NCBI GenBank assembly: GCA_037892935.1
Contig: JAYXKI010000017.1
Location: 186,001 to 250,000, forward strand
Direction: 5' to 3'
DNA length: 64,000 bases
Origin: Phlebopus portentosus
Lineage: Eukaryota; Basidiomycota; Agaricomycetes; Boletales; Boletinellaceae
The notes below the pieces were generated by a model, which saw only the letters and a list, made by a program, of their open reading frames with translations, was not told where the DNA came from and did not search any database. The first letter of the stretch is position 1; the number at the start of each line of letters is the position of its first letter. The translations under genes and the position numbers were made by a program. Shown piece by piece: positions 53,976-64,000 of this stretch.

Positions 53976-56900
53976 TCATAAGTTGGATTCGGCGTCTAGG
54001 TCATCCGCCGCGGTCTCTTGTGCTAGGTTGTCGAGTTCCGGCGTGGATTTCTGAGTGAGGTCTTCGACTGAGTCGATGATTCGAGTGCGTGCGTGGTAAG
54101 GAATAACTCTGAATGCTGCGTAACGAAGTGCTGAAATGGCGCCGTTTGCTTCGGCGAGAACGTAGGATCCTCCTTTGGTTCGCTGCACGACAATCATGGG
54201 CCCTAGGTATTTCGGCTTTGTCTTCCTGTTCAGCTCGTTTTCTATCTGGGAGTTCCTGACCAGCACAAGTGAGCTGGGGGCGAAATTGTAATCCTTAATT
54301 GTTGCGGCGTGGGTTTTCTCGAAGTCCTGTATAGATTTGAAGCGTCCCTGGATGACAGATTCCTTGACTCGTTGGAGGTCCTCGGGTCGTTTCTGGAGTG
54401 CCCTTGCTCTCGCCGCGATGAGTTGTGCGTCGGACATCTTGGAGGTGACCGCCGGCGAGATGTACGTCTGTTCGGCGAGGTCGAAGGGGAGTACTGGTTC
54501 GACGCCGTGGGCCATAAAGTATGGGCTATAGCCTGTGCGGCGTTGGATCGTGATTCGTTCAGCCCAAATAGCGTGGTATATATGCTGGGACCACTTGTCT
54601 GGGCTTGCGTCGGCGAGCTTCATTAGGGTTTCTCTAAGGTCCCGGTGTCGCTGCTCAATGATTCTGTTGGCTCTTGAGTTGTACGGCGAGATTCGGATGT
54701 GCTGGACATTGTATTTGGCGAGAAGGCGGGGTAAGTCCTTGGAGAATGAGGCGCCGTTGTCGGTTACGATCTCCTCGACTCGTCCCCATCTTGACAAAAT
54801 ATCTTCGAAAACAAAGCGTGCTATCGAGGCGGCGTTATCTTTACGCAGCATTCGGAATTCGGGATATCCGGTGAGCGAGTCTTGGGCCTGAACGATATAC
54901 TTGAATCCGCCGGAGGGCGGCATTAACATCACGTCTATATGCACCCTGGAGAATAGCGGCGCGGGCGTCGGGCTTTGCGGCGTGGTATATATTTTCGTAA
55001 ACTGCCTCGTTTGGCATCGGTGGCAGGTTCTGATATACCATTTGATGTCCTGATGCATTCCTGGCCACCAGAATCGGTCTTGGATCGTTGTTCTGACAGA
55101 GAAGAAGCCTTTGTGGCCGAGTTCATCGTGGGCAGTTCTGATAATGGACATTCGGCGTTCCGGTGGAATAGCGAGAGCAGCGTGACCTTTGTCGTTCTTT
55201 CTGTAGAGTTCGCCGTGCTGTAGGAAGAAACGAGTGGCTCGGCGTACAAACTGTTTGAATTGGGCATCTGAAAGATCGGCGGGGCGGGATGGGGCGGCGA
55301 GAAATTTCTTGATACAATCGAGGTCTTTGAATCCTTTTTGGGAGGCTTTGTGATCGGGGAGTTGTACGGGTTCGCTGTTTGGGGTATAGGCCGTGTCGGA
55401 AAGGTCTTGGTTTAGGAAGGAGTATTGATGGTCGATCCATTCTTCGAAGCCTTTGTCTCGCGGCGGGTCGGTTTGTGCGGCGCCGCGGCGTGATAGGCCG
55501 TCTGGGCCGAGGTGTTTGGGCGCCGGCGTATGAATGATCGTGAAATTGAAAAGTAAGATGCCGGCGATCTATCTATTGATAGTGGCATTGGGTTGGAGGT
55601 CTGGGTTGTTAATCATGCCTTTAATATAGCTGGCGTCGACTTCGACAAAAAAGTGATCGATGCCGACGAGGTATATGCGCGCCTCATATAGAGCTCTGAA
55701 GAGGCCGAAGAGTTCTAGCTTCGCCTGGGAGTAGTTTCGTTCTCTGTTGTTCCAGGTTCCGGACATGAAACGAGATGGGACCCTTTCACCGTTTTCGCCG
55801 AGCTGTAACAAGATGGTGCCGTAGCCATGAACGGAGGAGTCTACACAGAAATGAACAGGTTGTCCTGACTCGTAGTCAATAGAATGAATGGCGCCGGAGG
55901 ATGCTACGGCGTGTTTTAGTAGATCCATAGATCGGCGGGTGTCTTCGTCGAATAGGAAGGGCTGGTCTTTGCAGAGTAGTTTGTTGAGACCGGCGGATAG
56001 TCTGGCGTAGTTCTTCACGAAGTGTCTAAGGACGCCGGCCGTACCTAAGAATGCCCGAATATCGTGGACATCCCGCGGCGGCGGCCAATCCATTATCGCC
56101 TTGACCCTGGATGCGTCTGGGACTCGGCCGGCGTAATTACAGGTGTGTCCTACAATGACTGCTTCTGGTGCAGCAATGATGAGTTTCTTACCCGAGACAG
56201 TGGCGCCGACTACTTTAAGGCGTTGGAGAACGCGGTTGACGTCGTTGAGGTGTTCCCAGATGAAGCGGCGGATGTTCGGGTTCCCCGGAATGCTTTCGTA
56301 TTTTCCGGCGGCGAGCTCGTAAGATACAGGAAGTATAAACTCGACTACCCGTGATGCGCGTCACGAGACCCTGACTTACCTCATTCAGTACCACAACACA
56401 ACACCTTAATTCTGCCTCTCATGTTGCACAAACATAGAATTAGACTCCACAGATATCTTCAGACTGAAATTAGCTACACATCTACAGTTTTAATTTTCGA
56501 AAATATTGGGAATTGGCTTCCCAATTATGGAAATAAAACCTTTTGTGCCAAACAACCCAGAATTTATTTTCCAGCCTTCTGGCAAAGTTTCGGAAAATTT
56601 TGAAATTCTCAAACCAAGATTTTTGCCGCTTCCGGCTGTTACTGGATGACTAATTTAATTCATATATAGTAACTTAAGATATTACTAAGTACAATTAAGT
56701 AAGCAATACTTCCAATGGGTCTCAAGAGTGCTTCAAACAATACAATAAGGGTGTAAACTGCATAGAGATTCTATATTCACCCTTCTAAGTGCCTCCACAT
56801 GAACTACAAGTGGTTTTCAAGCATTCGGAAAATTCAACCTTGAGATTTTTGCCACAGGGTCCTTCCTAATTGGGTTAGTACAGGGTCCATCAGGGTCATC

Positions 56901-58085
56901 AGGTCACGCGTGATGGGTAGTTGAGTTTATACTTCCTGTATCTTATCGGGATTTAGGGCCTTTTACAGGAATATCGTCGATGTATGGGATACAGACATGG
57001 GGTATCTCATCTTTGAGGACGAACATGACGTCAGCGTGCATAATTTGTTGCGAGTTGGTGTATCCCATAGGAATCGAGGTGAGGCGAAATGCGCCGAGAG
57101 GTGTTTGGAATGTTGTGAGGTCGTGGGATCGTACGTCGAGCTTTCTCTGGTCGAAGGCGACGAATAGATCGAGTGTGGTGTAGCAGGCATGGCCGCCGAA
57201 GGTCTCGGCGATGTGTTCTGTGGGGTAAGGGACGGAGGGGTCGCGTATGGAGACTTTGTTGAGTGGCTGGAGATCGTGTACAAGCCGAAGGGATTTTCCA
57301 TCCTTTTTAACGACGCAGAACCATCGGGAGCGGTAAGAGGAATTGGACGGCTCGTAGACGCCGGAGTTAATTTTGTCTTTGATTATGCGAACCACTTCGT
57401 TGAAGATCCCCGGCGGAATAGGGATGTTTTTCATTACCCACGGCGTATGGTCGACAGTAGGAATTAGAACCGGCGCGAAGTATTGATAGTCGAGGGAGCC
57501 CTTTTCTGTTTCGTCCCAAGCTAGGCCGTCTTCATATTGTAGAAGGGTCCAGTAGGCGAGGTTCTTTTCTTCCTCACTGAGGAAGCCAGTTGGGTCGATG
57601 TCTAGGGCGTCGAAGCGTTCTTGTGTAAAGCGGCGTCCTGGAATGAACTCCGGCGGATCGATAGGGAGCTTCGGTAGATCTGTGAGCGGCTGTGGGTGTG
57701 ATTTGCATATGATGCGGTAGTCCTCTGGAAGGGTCGCCGATATAGGTTTGGTTCATTGGGCGACCTTTTTGTACTTGTAGGCGTGCCCGGCCAGTTGAGC
57801 GGCCTTGGTATTAAGAGTGCTGTTGGAGCGGGGTATTCGGTTGCGTACGGGGAGTGATTCATCGTCGAAAATAGAGTTAATGAAGAAGGCTGGATGTTTT
57901 TGGGCTTTGTTCTGGGCTGTGAAACCCTTTTCGGCGGATTGATCAGAAAATGAGGTGGAGATATCTATGGTGCGGGGACTGAAGGCGATATTTACAGTCG
58001 CCGGGCCGTGATGGAGCACATATGCATCGGGTATGGTTGGGGGTATACGCCGCATATGTTCCGGCGGACGCCGCTGGGACATCAT
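53976..58085 (-). pseudogene. pol: Giant element pol: RT, RNase H, integrase; two stops and a MITE-like insertion
   Basis: ATG at 58085 overlaps the gag stop as ATGA. The frame runs with a TGA at 57755-57753 (CGA expected), then RT fingers and palm (VVKKDGKSLRLVHDLQPLN, TTLDLFVAFDQ) to the YIDD box (PYIDDIPVKGPKSR near 56970). There a 622-bp insertion (56322-56943) splits it; across it the RT thumb/connection continues (RAFLGTAGVLRHF). RNase H follows (VDSSVHGYG near 55840; VDASYIKGM near 55630), TAG at 55571-55569 (probably Trp), then integrase: HHCC zinc motif (HDELGHKG...CHRCQTRQ), catalytic D, D, E (HIDVMLMP, VTDNGASF, NRIIEQRH) and a C-terminal basic domain ending at 53976. No chromodomain seen. 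Element order RT-RH-IN identifies Ty3/gypsy. Confidence 0.9.
56322..56943. mobile_element. 622-bp MITE-like DNA element inserted in RT
   Basis: AT-rich insert in GC-rich DNA with inverted ends AGATACAGGAAGTATAAACTC (one mismatch in the first 29 bases) and TA on both sides (56320-56321, 56944-56945). Removing it with one TA restores the RT frame exactly (KSR-Y-ELAAG). No transposase ORF. TA duplication and short terminal inverted repeats fit a non-autonomous Tc1/mariner-type element. Confidence 0.85.
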
Positions 58086-60334
58086 TGTCTAGGGGGGCGC
58101 TGTTTTTCTGTCCCGGCGCCGCGCTGAATCGTCGGGATCGACATGGTTTCGTTCGTATCGGGATGAGTAAGGTATAGCGTCTGTTCGCCGTCGGCCTCGT
58201 CTATGACCTGCGCCCTAGTGTGTACGAAAAACGGCCGGCCTAATAGTAACTGAAAGGGGGCCTTTTCGACGACCTGGACTTGGACAACAATAGAGAAGGC
58301 GCCTATGGTGAGTCTGACGCGAGGGATGAGTCCCGCCGAGCGTGAGGTTTGTCTGTCGGCGGTTTCTACTGTGATTGCTTGGCTCATTATCGTCGGGGAC
58401 CCGAGGTCCTTCCATACCTCTTTTGGCACGGCGATAAATGTCGACCCCAAGTTGAGCAAAGCTTTTACTTCGAATTTATCATCGAGCCAGACCTCGATTT
58501 CGCAGAGGGGAATGTTCGGCGGGGCGACAGAAGGATCTTTGTCACCGAAGTTAACCGGCGAGGTGGGCCTCGGGATTGAGGCGTACATTGCCATCTTGTG
58601 ATCAGGATTTTCCCTAATTAGTTCTCGGCGCCCCGTGACAAATTCTTTACACTTCTTTCTGATTTCGGGAGAGGCGGCAAGCAGGCTTCGGATCGGCAGG
58701 GTGACTTCCGAGTCCAGAATCTTGTCGAAAACATTTGATACCGCGGCGTTATCGTATGCTGGTACGGTGGTTCGGTATTGTGGCTTCGGATCCGCCGCGT
58801 CGTCCCTGTGTGGCGCCGAGGGCATCGGCGGTGGGGCCGGGCGTAGTCCGAGTGGTTTCCCTTTCTTGCTGTTATCTCCCCATTTCGGGTTGGGGTCTCG
58901 AGGCGGCTTTCTGGTGGGGATTTCGATTCCATCGAAAACTTCTCTGGGGCCTGGCCGTCTTCCAGCGGCGGCGAAGGCATTCTGCAGTTGTTCGGTGGAT
59001 TCTTCTTGTTCAAAAAGGAGCGTGACTCCGTCGCAGGCATCGTCGTCTGGGGGGTCTTCTGGGGTGATAGCCTCGAAGTAGTTCGATTCCTGGATTCGCG
59101 GCGGCAGGCCGTTCGGCGGATTTGTATTGTAGGCTAAGGGAGGCGGTGCCCGGTTGAGGCCCTGGTACATAGATTCCTGTGATGGAGGGTGTGACTGATA
59201 CATAGATTGTTGAGTCGGTGGTTGTCCCTGATATGTAGGATCCTGCCTCGGCGGAGCGATCCTTGGCGGTGTGTCGGATACGGGCTGAATGGGGAGCTGG
59301 ACGCCAACTGGTGCGTAGTTTGGATTCTCTATGAAGAGCTTATTAATCCTATCCAGTACTGACATCCCCGGTTCTCCCTGAGGAAGTCGGCCATTGGAGG
59401 GGTACAAGTACCCTTTGGCATCGGCGAGCATGATTCCCCTCTGGATCAGGGAGATCTTGGTGGGACAGTCGTGGGTAGAGTGCGTTACACTGGCGCATAC
59501 GGCGCATTTTCCGTTAAATCTGGCTTGTCGGGGCTGCGGCGGGGCTCCTGCGGTTGGCGGCGGAGCGCGGCGGTTTGACTTCTCGGTGGCTTCACGGAGG
59601 GCGCGCATTTCCTGGATTAGGAGGGACACCCACGGTTCTTCTTGCTTGACCTGGGGTTGGTTGATGACTCTATAGGCCGGAGCACTGGGTTGTGGCGGCG
59701 GCGTGTATGTCGTAACTTGTGTATAGGTGGGCATGGCCGCTGTCGCCGCATACATCAGTGGTTGGTCGGCGGTTGTGAGGCAGCCGCCGGTTAGGATGCG
59801 TTCTAGTTCTCTTACAACTGTGTCGATGTCCCAGGGCACGCCGGTAGGGTGGTCGTGCTTGACAAACCGCAAATTAAGATCCAGCTCTCTGTTTAGCGTT
59901 GGGTGGAGGCCTTCTCTGAACATACGCTTCTGTTCGAACTCTGATAGCATGCCGGCGTCGATAAGATACGAGGAGACGGTGATAAAGTTCCTATGGTATT
60001 CGCCGAGAGCGGCGGTGTTCAGCATAATTTGGTTGCGGCTTATGTTAATAAGGTTGTGGAGGTCACCGAGTGTGTACTGGGTCATAGCGTTTGGGTAGTA
60101 CTTTAGGATAGCGTCTTTGAATGCCATAAAGTCGTTTCCTCTCGTTTCGGGCCTTTTGCACCATAGCTGATCGTCTTTAGCGTCGGCGTAGCATCTTGCC
60201 CAAGCGATCATTTGTGCATCTGTTAGGCCGGCGCTTCGTCCAAATAGCCGGACTCTGTTAAAGAAGATGGGGATTTCCGCGGGGTCACCGGAGGCGTTGA
60301 ACTTCAGCGCGCGGCGGTCTCCCGGGTAGGGCAT
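58082..60334 (-). CDS. gag: Giant element Gag-protease, 750 aa
   Basis: The first ATG is at 60334 (the frame also has an upstream GTG). Residues about 10-200 are a Gypsy-type capsid region (GDPAEIPIFFNRVRLFG, FKDAILKYYPNA, YHRNFITVSSYLIDAG). A CCHC knuckle lies at about 276-289 (CAVCASVTHSTHDC, CX2CX4HX4C). A long Pro/Gln-rich linker follows, with QSMYQ-type repeats. The aspartic protease lies near residues 610-740: the active-site segment reads ALLNLGSTFIAV, where Asp is expected before the loop, and the flap and LLLGRPFFV strand are present. Asn (AAC) would come from GAC by one transition at a CpG. The frame is complete and ends at TGA 58084-58082, overlapping pol's ATG (ATGA). Gag and protease without RT in one ORF is a less usual split. 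Confidence 0.85.
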   Translation of the reverse strand: MPYPGDRRALKFNASGDPAEIPIFFNRVRLFGRSAGLTDAQMIAWARCYADAKDDQLWCKRPETRGNDFMAFKDAILKYYPNAMTQYTLGDLHNLINISRNQIMLNTAALGEYHRNFITVSSYLIDAGMLSEFEQKRMFREGLHPTLNRELDLNLRFVKHDHPTGVPWDIDTVVRELERILTGGCLTTADQPLMYAATAAMPTYTQVTTYTPPPQPSAPAYRVINQPQVKQEEPWVSLLIQEMRALREATEKSNRRAPPPTAGAPPQPRQARFNGKCAVCASVTHSTHDCPTKISLIQRGIMLADAKGYLYPSNGRLPQGEPGMSVLDRINKLFIENPNYAPVGVQLPIQPVSDTPPRIAPPRQDPTYQGQPPTQQSMYQSHPPSQESMYQGLNRAPPPLAYNTNPPNGLPPRIQESNYFEAITPEDPPDDDACDGVTLLFEQEESTEQLQNAFAAAGRRPGPREVFDGIEIPTRKPPRDPNPKWGDNSKKGKPLGLRPAPPPMPSAPHRDDAADPKPQYRTTVPAYDNAAVSNVFDKILDSEVTLPIRSLLAASPEIRKKCKEFVTGRRELIRENPDHKMAMYASIPRPTSPVNFGDKDPSVAPPNIPLCEIEVWLDDKFEVKALLNLGSTFIAVPKEVWKDLGSPTIMSQAITVETADRQTSRSAGLIPRVRLTIGAFSIVVQVQVVEKAPFQLLLGRPFFVHTRAQVIDEADGEQTLYLTHPDTNETMSIPTIQRGAGTEKQRPPRQ

Positions 60335-60366
60335 TGTAGCTCCTGGCACTGGTGGGTTGGGACCAC

Positions 60367-61338
60367 TTAATGGATGGGTATCTGGGTCACTGAGGTCTGG
60401 AAGAGGGGGAAAGGCGCCCGTGGGGGGTGGTGCTGGTGCGGCATAGGCTGGTGCGGCGGGGGACGGCTGTTGGGGGGCGGCGGGGTCGATCCTGAGGCTG
60501 TGGGGGGCGCGGCGGAAATGCCGGTATGGGTGCTGGTCATTGTTGGTATCGAGGCCGTCTTAGGAGGTGTACTGGGGGTGGGTGGTTGGGCGTTGTCAAT
60601 TGGGGAGAGCCGCGGCCTCTGAGCTGGGGTCAGCGGCGTAAGAGGGGGGGGTGGGGAGAGCCTCGCCGATCGCTCTTCTTCGACGGGGGATAGTGGAGAG
60701 TCGGGGGTGATTGCGTGGCCGTGTACGAGGGAGTCGGGGACGTAAAGGTTGTCGTCCTCCTGTTCTTCTGCGGCGGAGTATAACTGTAGGCCGGTGCGGC
60801 GGTGGAGATCTGGGGGGTTGTCTATGTCGGAGAAGAGGTCGGTTTTGATGGGGCCGGTGGCTGGAGGTTCCTGGAGGGATATTGACAGGTCCTCGATGCC
60901 GCCGGGGACACGAACGTGAGTACTGGGGCGAATTTCGGATTCGCGGAGGTCTTTAGGAACGTGGATGAAACGAGGGGGAATTATAGGCGATATAGGGCGT
61001 GCGGCGGCGGTGCTTGCGCTTTCGCCAGGCGGTGGGTTGCGTGTAAAAGGAGTGATAGATGCTCTTCTGGGACGCCGGGTGGGTGGGTCGTCTGCGGCGA
61101 TGGACGCGCGTCGACGGTTCGGCGCGGACGGAGATCTGGGTGCGGTGGGACGTGGTTCTTCTGTTCGGCCTCTTGTAAAGAGTGTGGAATAATGGTATGG
61201 TTGGCCGGCGGTTGTAGTTGAGGCTGTTTGACTGTTTTCCGCCCTTCTTTGCAGCCTTAGTGAGTATCGTGTGCCCTTGGAAGGGCCTGAGATCGGTTGG
61301 AACGACACCTTTTTACCTCCCTCGCGGTGGGCTCCAAA
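60367..61338 (-). CDS. Pro/Ser-rich frame upstream of gag (no ATG)
   Basis: An open frame of more than 320 codons runs from the LTR/PBS junction to TAA at 60367, 33 bp before the gag ATG and in a different frame. No ATG is found at its beginning; the frame continues into the LTR, where the first candidate is GTG. The product is rich in Pro, Ser, Thr, Arg (RRASITPFTRNPPPGES, SPPPPLTPLTPAQRPRLSP) and appears disordered. It could be translated from a spliced or non-ATG start, be an N-terminal extension of Gag after frameshift, or be a structured leader that is merely open. No domain recognised. Confidence 0.4.
   Translation of the reverse strand, partial: FGAHREGGKKVSFQPISGPSKGTRYSLRLQRRAENSQTASTTTAGQPYHYSTLFTRGRTEEPRPTAPRSPSAPNRRRASIAADDPPTRRPRRASITPFTRNPPPGESASTAAARPISPIIPPRFIHVPKDLRESEIRPSTHVRVPGGIEDLSISLQEPPATGPIKTDLFSDIDNPPDLHRRTGLQLYSAAEEQEDDNLYVPDSLVHGHAITPDSPLSPVEEERSARLSPPPPLTPLTPAQRPRLSPIDNAQPPTPSTPPKTASIPTMTSTHTGISAAPPTASGSTPPPPNSRPPPHQPMPHQHHPPRAPFPLFQTSVTQIPIH
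61320..61336 (-). promoter_or_regulatory. Primer binding site of the giant element
   Basis: Minus strand TGGAGCCCACCGCGAGG, three T after the 5' LTR end (61340). It begins with TGG as expected for a tRNA 3' CCA end and closely matches element A's PBS. Confidence 0.75.
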
Positions 61339-61339
61339 A

Positions 61340-63169
61340 TGTAGACTATCAGACTCTCCTAGATAGGGACAAAGGCGGCGGCGGCGGCGTTCGACCACAG
61401 GGAGGCGATGTCAAAGGTGTCGAGAGGAAAAAGGGGAGGTCCTACCAGATCTACAGACTACCTACAGGCTTTCAGAAGCGACACTCAGCTCAGATGCACA
61501 AGGATCTGGCCGTTAGGCAGATCCGCTGCGCCTTCGAATAACTCGCCGCGGCGATCCAGGCCTCGACGGCTGTATAGGGATCGCCGAGTCCAACTGAACC
61601 GGCGAAGGGGTCGCAGCAGCGGACTGGGTGCGGCGCCGGCGGAGGTTCGCACCAGTGCAATTCCGCCTGGTAGTCGGGGAGATGACGTCGGAACGACACA
61701 GAGAAGATGCGGGAGAGAGAGCGTCGACACCACTTGAAAGGGGAGTAGTGTCGGCGGTGGAACGACGCGGAGGCGGCGAGAAGTGGGAGACTGGATTCAG
61801 TCGAAAAGGGGCGCCGGTGCTGACGGTAGCGGCGAACACAAGAAGAGTGACAGCTGCGTCGAGGCGTCGAGGAAGTATAACAGATGCCTAGAAGAGTGAC
61901 AGCTGCATCGAGGCGTTGAGGAAGAATCACAAACGATCTGAACCGAGCGGCGGTGACGAAACACAAAAGGGGCGTCAGGCGCAGGGAGAAATCGAAGACC
62001 GCGGGATTGATTACTAGAGGAGTGACGGCTGCGTCGAGGCGTTGAGGAAGAATCACAAATGTTCAGGACTGAGCGGCGGCGGAGGTTAGAGAGAGAGGGA
62101 CGGCGATGCAGATATGAGTGGGAAGTCCCCGGAGCGATTACTAGACAAGTGACAGCTGCGCAGAAGGGAGATGACCAGGGCGGCGAATGGGCTCAGCGGC
62201 TTCTATCCTGTGAGATCGGGGGCCACGCCGTCAGGACGGGATCGGCGAGGGCACGTGACCGGGAGTTCACCCGATCCGGCTGTCTGGTTCTCTGTATATA
62301 CTGGTTTCTTGAAGGAGGCTTCTTTACTTGTGGTTGGTCTCTGGTAGCTGCGTTCTAGAGTGTATATCTGCTGCTTTTTAGGATAGATACATGCTCTCTA
62401 TATATACTATGAGTCCTTGATAAGAAATATCACTTAAAGCGGCGGGCGGCGAGGTGTGACAGGCACGCCGCAACGGTGGGGGCCGCCGCCGAGATGCGCC
62501 GCCAAGCCACCAAGACCTAGGGGCGCCCCAATCGGAATGGCGGAGTGCTGGTACGTCGTGTCGAACGTCGGGGCCATTCGGATCGGTCAGGGCGCGCTCT
62601 ATATGGTTCTGAAACGCCAAGGGTTCGAATAAAACTAAAAGGGGGAATATACGGACGGCCGCCGGGCGCACTACCGCACTCGGCGTACAATGTGGGATGA
62701 TAAGAATATGAAACAATCAACGAAATAGACCTGAGATTGGTTATCGTTCACCCAGCCAGCGCGGCGGCGGGCATACACCTCCGCGATGGCGCGATATACA
62801 TCCGCCGCAGCATGTCCAGCCGCCGTGCGAGCATTTCCGAAGCCCGGAGTCACCGGATTCGGTGGAACCGTTCTTGAGAGAGGCTGGAGAAGGGGAACTA
62901 GGATCTGGTCGAAGGGGGGACAAGGTGATCATAAGATAGGAGTGGAGGCGTCACCGCCGGTTCGTATGGTCGGCGGCGGCGGCAGCGTGGGTGCTGTTCC
63001 CAGGCCGCCGAAGGTCCGGCGGCCGCTGAGCAGGCTGTATTATGGGTAACGGCGGCGAAGGCTGGTTTGCTGACAATAGTACGCGGGGTGTCCTGGGTAT
63101 GGCATAGGGGAGTACAGCCCTTACAGGCCTGTGCCGCTGGACCGGTACAGGTTAGTGCGGCGCACTACA
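61340..63169 (-). repeat. 5' LTR of the giant element
   Basis: 1,830 bp, TGTAGTGCGCC...GATAGTCTACA on the minus strand. Collinear with 47849-49687, 9 bp shorter. The right border is followed by GCGA (63170-63173). Confidence 0.9.
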
Positions 63170-63173
63170 GCGA

Positions 63174-63498
63174 CCAAGACAACAGTCACGGGCATCAACG
63201 GCAATATATGGGCGCCTAAGAAGCACGCCACAAGTATGTAACCCCGCGGACTACTTAACACTGCTGGCCGGTAATTACCACTGCTGATTTATTACTGCCG
63301 ACCGTCACCTTAACACCGTCGACCAAACTCCCAATCCGACCTAATCAAAAGAAGTCAAGAAGCGATCAAAACTACTAAAAGCCCGAGAAGTCTAGAACAC
63401 GACTACTAAAGTCTAACACCTAAAGTCTAAAGGCTAATCTGAGCCCAATGGAGACATCACTGGCATTCCAGCACTGTCAGACTTGTGCCTGAGTGTAC
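63174..63498. other. Right flank of the giant element, no gene seen
   Basis: No open frame of note. A short direct run of CTAAAGTCTAA-like units occurs near 63405-63435. It may be the continuation of the sequence at 47728-47848, separated by the giant element. Confidence 0.4.
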
Positions 63499-64000
63499 AT
63501 GGTCCTTTATGAGATATACTTCACAGTATGTCATGCTACAAGCAAAACGCATAACTGCCAGATCGAAGTCCAACATCATACACAAGAAGCATTACATGCC
63601 AATCCACTAAATCCTATAATACCCAAGCGACATGAGGAACTCATTGTTACAACTCAAACCCCTCAAGCTGCAGACCTGATAACTTGGAGGATACTAGGAT
63701 GGTACAAGCTAGAGCTGCACAACTCATGTCCAGCCTCTGCAGTACAAGCGAACCTTTATTTACCAAAGAACGCGAACCTGAACACCAAGCAATTACAACT
63801 GGTACTCCAACGAAGGATATGACAATACATTTGCGATGTTAGACTCCCAGACAAAGCATGGCTAGTCACTCAAACACAACTGCATCCCCCAGCAGAACTC
63901 ATACAGTTCATAGTATGCATTGGACTATACTCTACACCAACCCGACATCATAATACCGATGTGCGAGTTGTGCTTACACCCTTCGGACTACAAGATGAAC
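63499..64000 (+). pseudogene. Unknown ORF, one TGA, running off the right edge
   Basis: ATG at 63499 (a GTG two codons earlier is the longer reading). The frame is open to a TGA at 63820-63822, where CGA is likely ancestral, then open again to the end of the window. The protein is Thr/Gln/Leu-rich with few charged residues (LITWRILGWYKLELH, then HPPAELIQFIVCIGLY). No domain recognised; it may belong to another mobile element. Confidence 0.35.

Larger units (their letters stand above)
47849..63169 (-). mobile_element. Giant Gypsy LTR retrotransposon (15.3 kb) with antisense intron-containing cargo
   Basis: Long direct repeats at 47849-49687 and 61340-63169 have TGTAGACTATC...GCGCACTACA ends on the plus strand and are flanked by GCGA on both sides (47845-47848, 63170-63173). 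The element reads on the minus strand: 5' LTR, PBS, Pro-rich frame, gag-protease, pol, extra region, PPT, 3' LTR. The extra region between pol and PPT (53975 to 49812) is about 4.2 kb and holds one antisense spliced gene and two sense ORFs, also present in copy B. Typical fungal Gypsy elements are 5-8 kb. The copy is inactive by sequence: pol stops, a MITE-like insertion, and a protease Asp-to-Asn change. The LTRs look roughly 98% alike by eye. Confidence 0.9.

Noticed and set aside
60349..60349. Gag start at 60349
   Set aside because: That codon is GTG; the first ATG is at 60334.

Overview
The window looks like a repeat-filled block of a filamentous basidiomycete (Agaricomycete-type) genome. 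The evidence is spliceosomal introns of 52-63 bp with GT...CTGA(C/T)...AG, fungal-type Ty1/copia and Ty3/gypsy proteins, a Zn(II)2Cys6-type cysteine pattern, and C-to-T decay of repeats. I see no convincing ordinary host gene; almost all of the 64 kb is nested mobile DNA.

Layout. (1) 1-7326, minus: the 5' part of a Gypsy-like element 'A' (5' LTR 5696-7326, PBS, long broken gag, then two overlapping ORFs, one a membrane-anchored coiled-coil protein running off the left edge). A solo LTR of the same family (3515-5142, ACGT target duplication) sits inverted inside its gag. (2) 7327-12917: a decayed copy ('B') of the 3' half of a giant Gypsy element, with a 1.5 kb TGTTAGAA...TTCTAACA insertion (9645-11151) carrying a 246-aa ORF. 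(3) 12918-47727: at least seven Ty1/copia elements or fragments in both orientations, three flanked by 252-bp LTRs. They are peppered with four copies of a roughly 210-bp mini-element that contains a tRNA cloverleaf and makes 5-bp target duplications. (4) 47849-63169: a 15.3 kb giant Gypsy element, minus, bounded by about 1.83 kb LTRs and a GCGA duplication. (5) 63170-64000: flanking DNA with a broken unknown ORF.

The most unusual system is the giant Gypsy element. Read on its own strand it is LTR - PBS - proline-rich frame - gag/protease - pol (RT, RNase H, integrase) - extra region - PPT - LTR. The extra region holds a five-exon gene in ANTISENSE orientation (51889-53518) encoding a coiled-coil protein with a C-terminal Zn2Cys6-type motif, plus two sense-strand ORFs (122 and 513 aa; the larger ends in a SUMO-interaction-like motif). 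All four introns are phase 0 and the same architecture is present in copy B, so the module travels with the element. Antisense placement would explain how introns survive retrotransposition: they are not spliceable in the genomic RNA. The antisense gene and the divergent 122-aa ORF share one CATG start. This 47-63 kb copy is decayed: nonsense codons, a protease Asp-to-Asn change and a 622-bp TA-flanked MITE-like insertion next to the RT YIDD box.

Most inactivating changes are C-to-T/G-to-A. In the giant element several fall at CpG; in the copia elements they are mostly CAG/CAA or TGG to stop, that is CpA to TpA. Start codons need care: several long frames begin only at GTG or TTG, so I chose ATG starts or stated that none exists.
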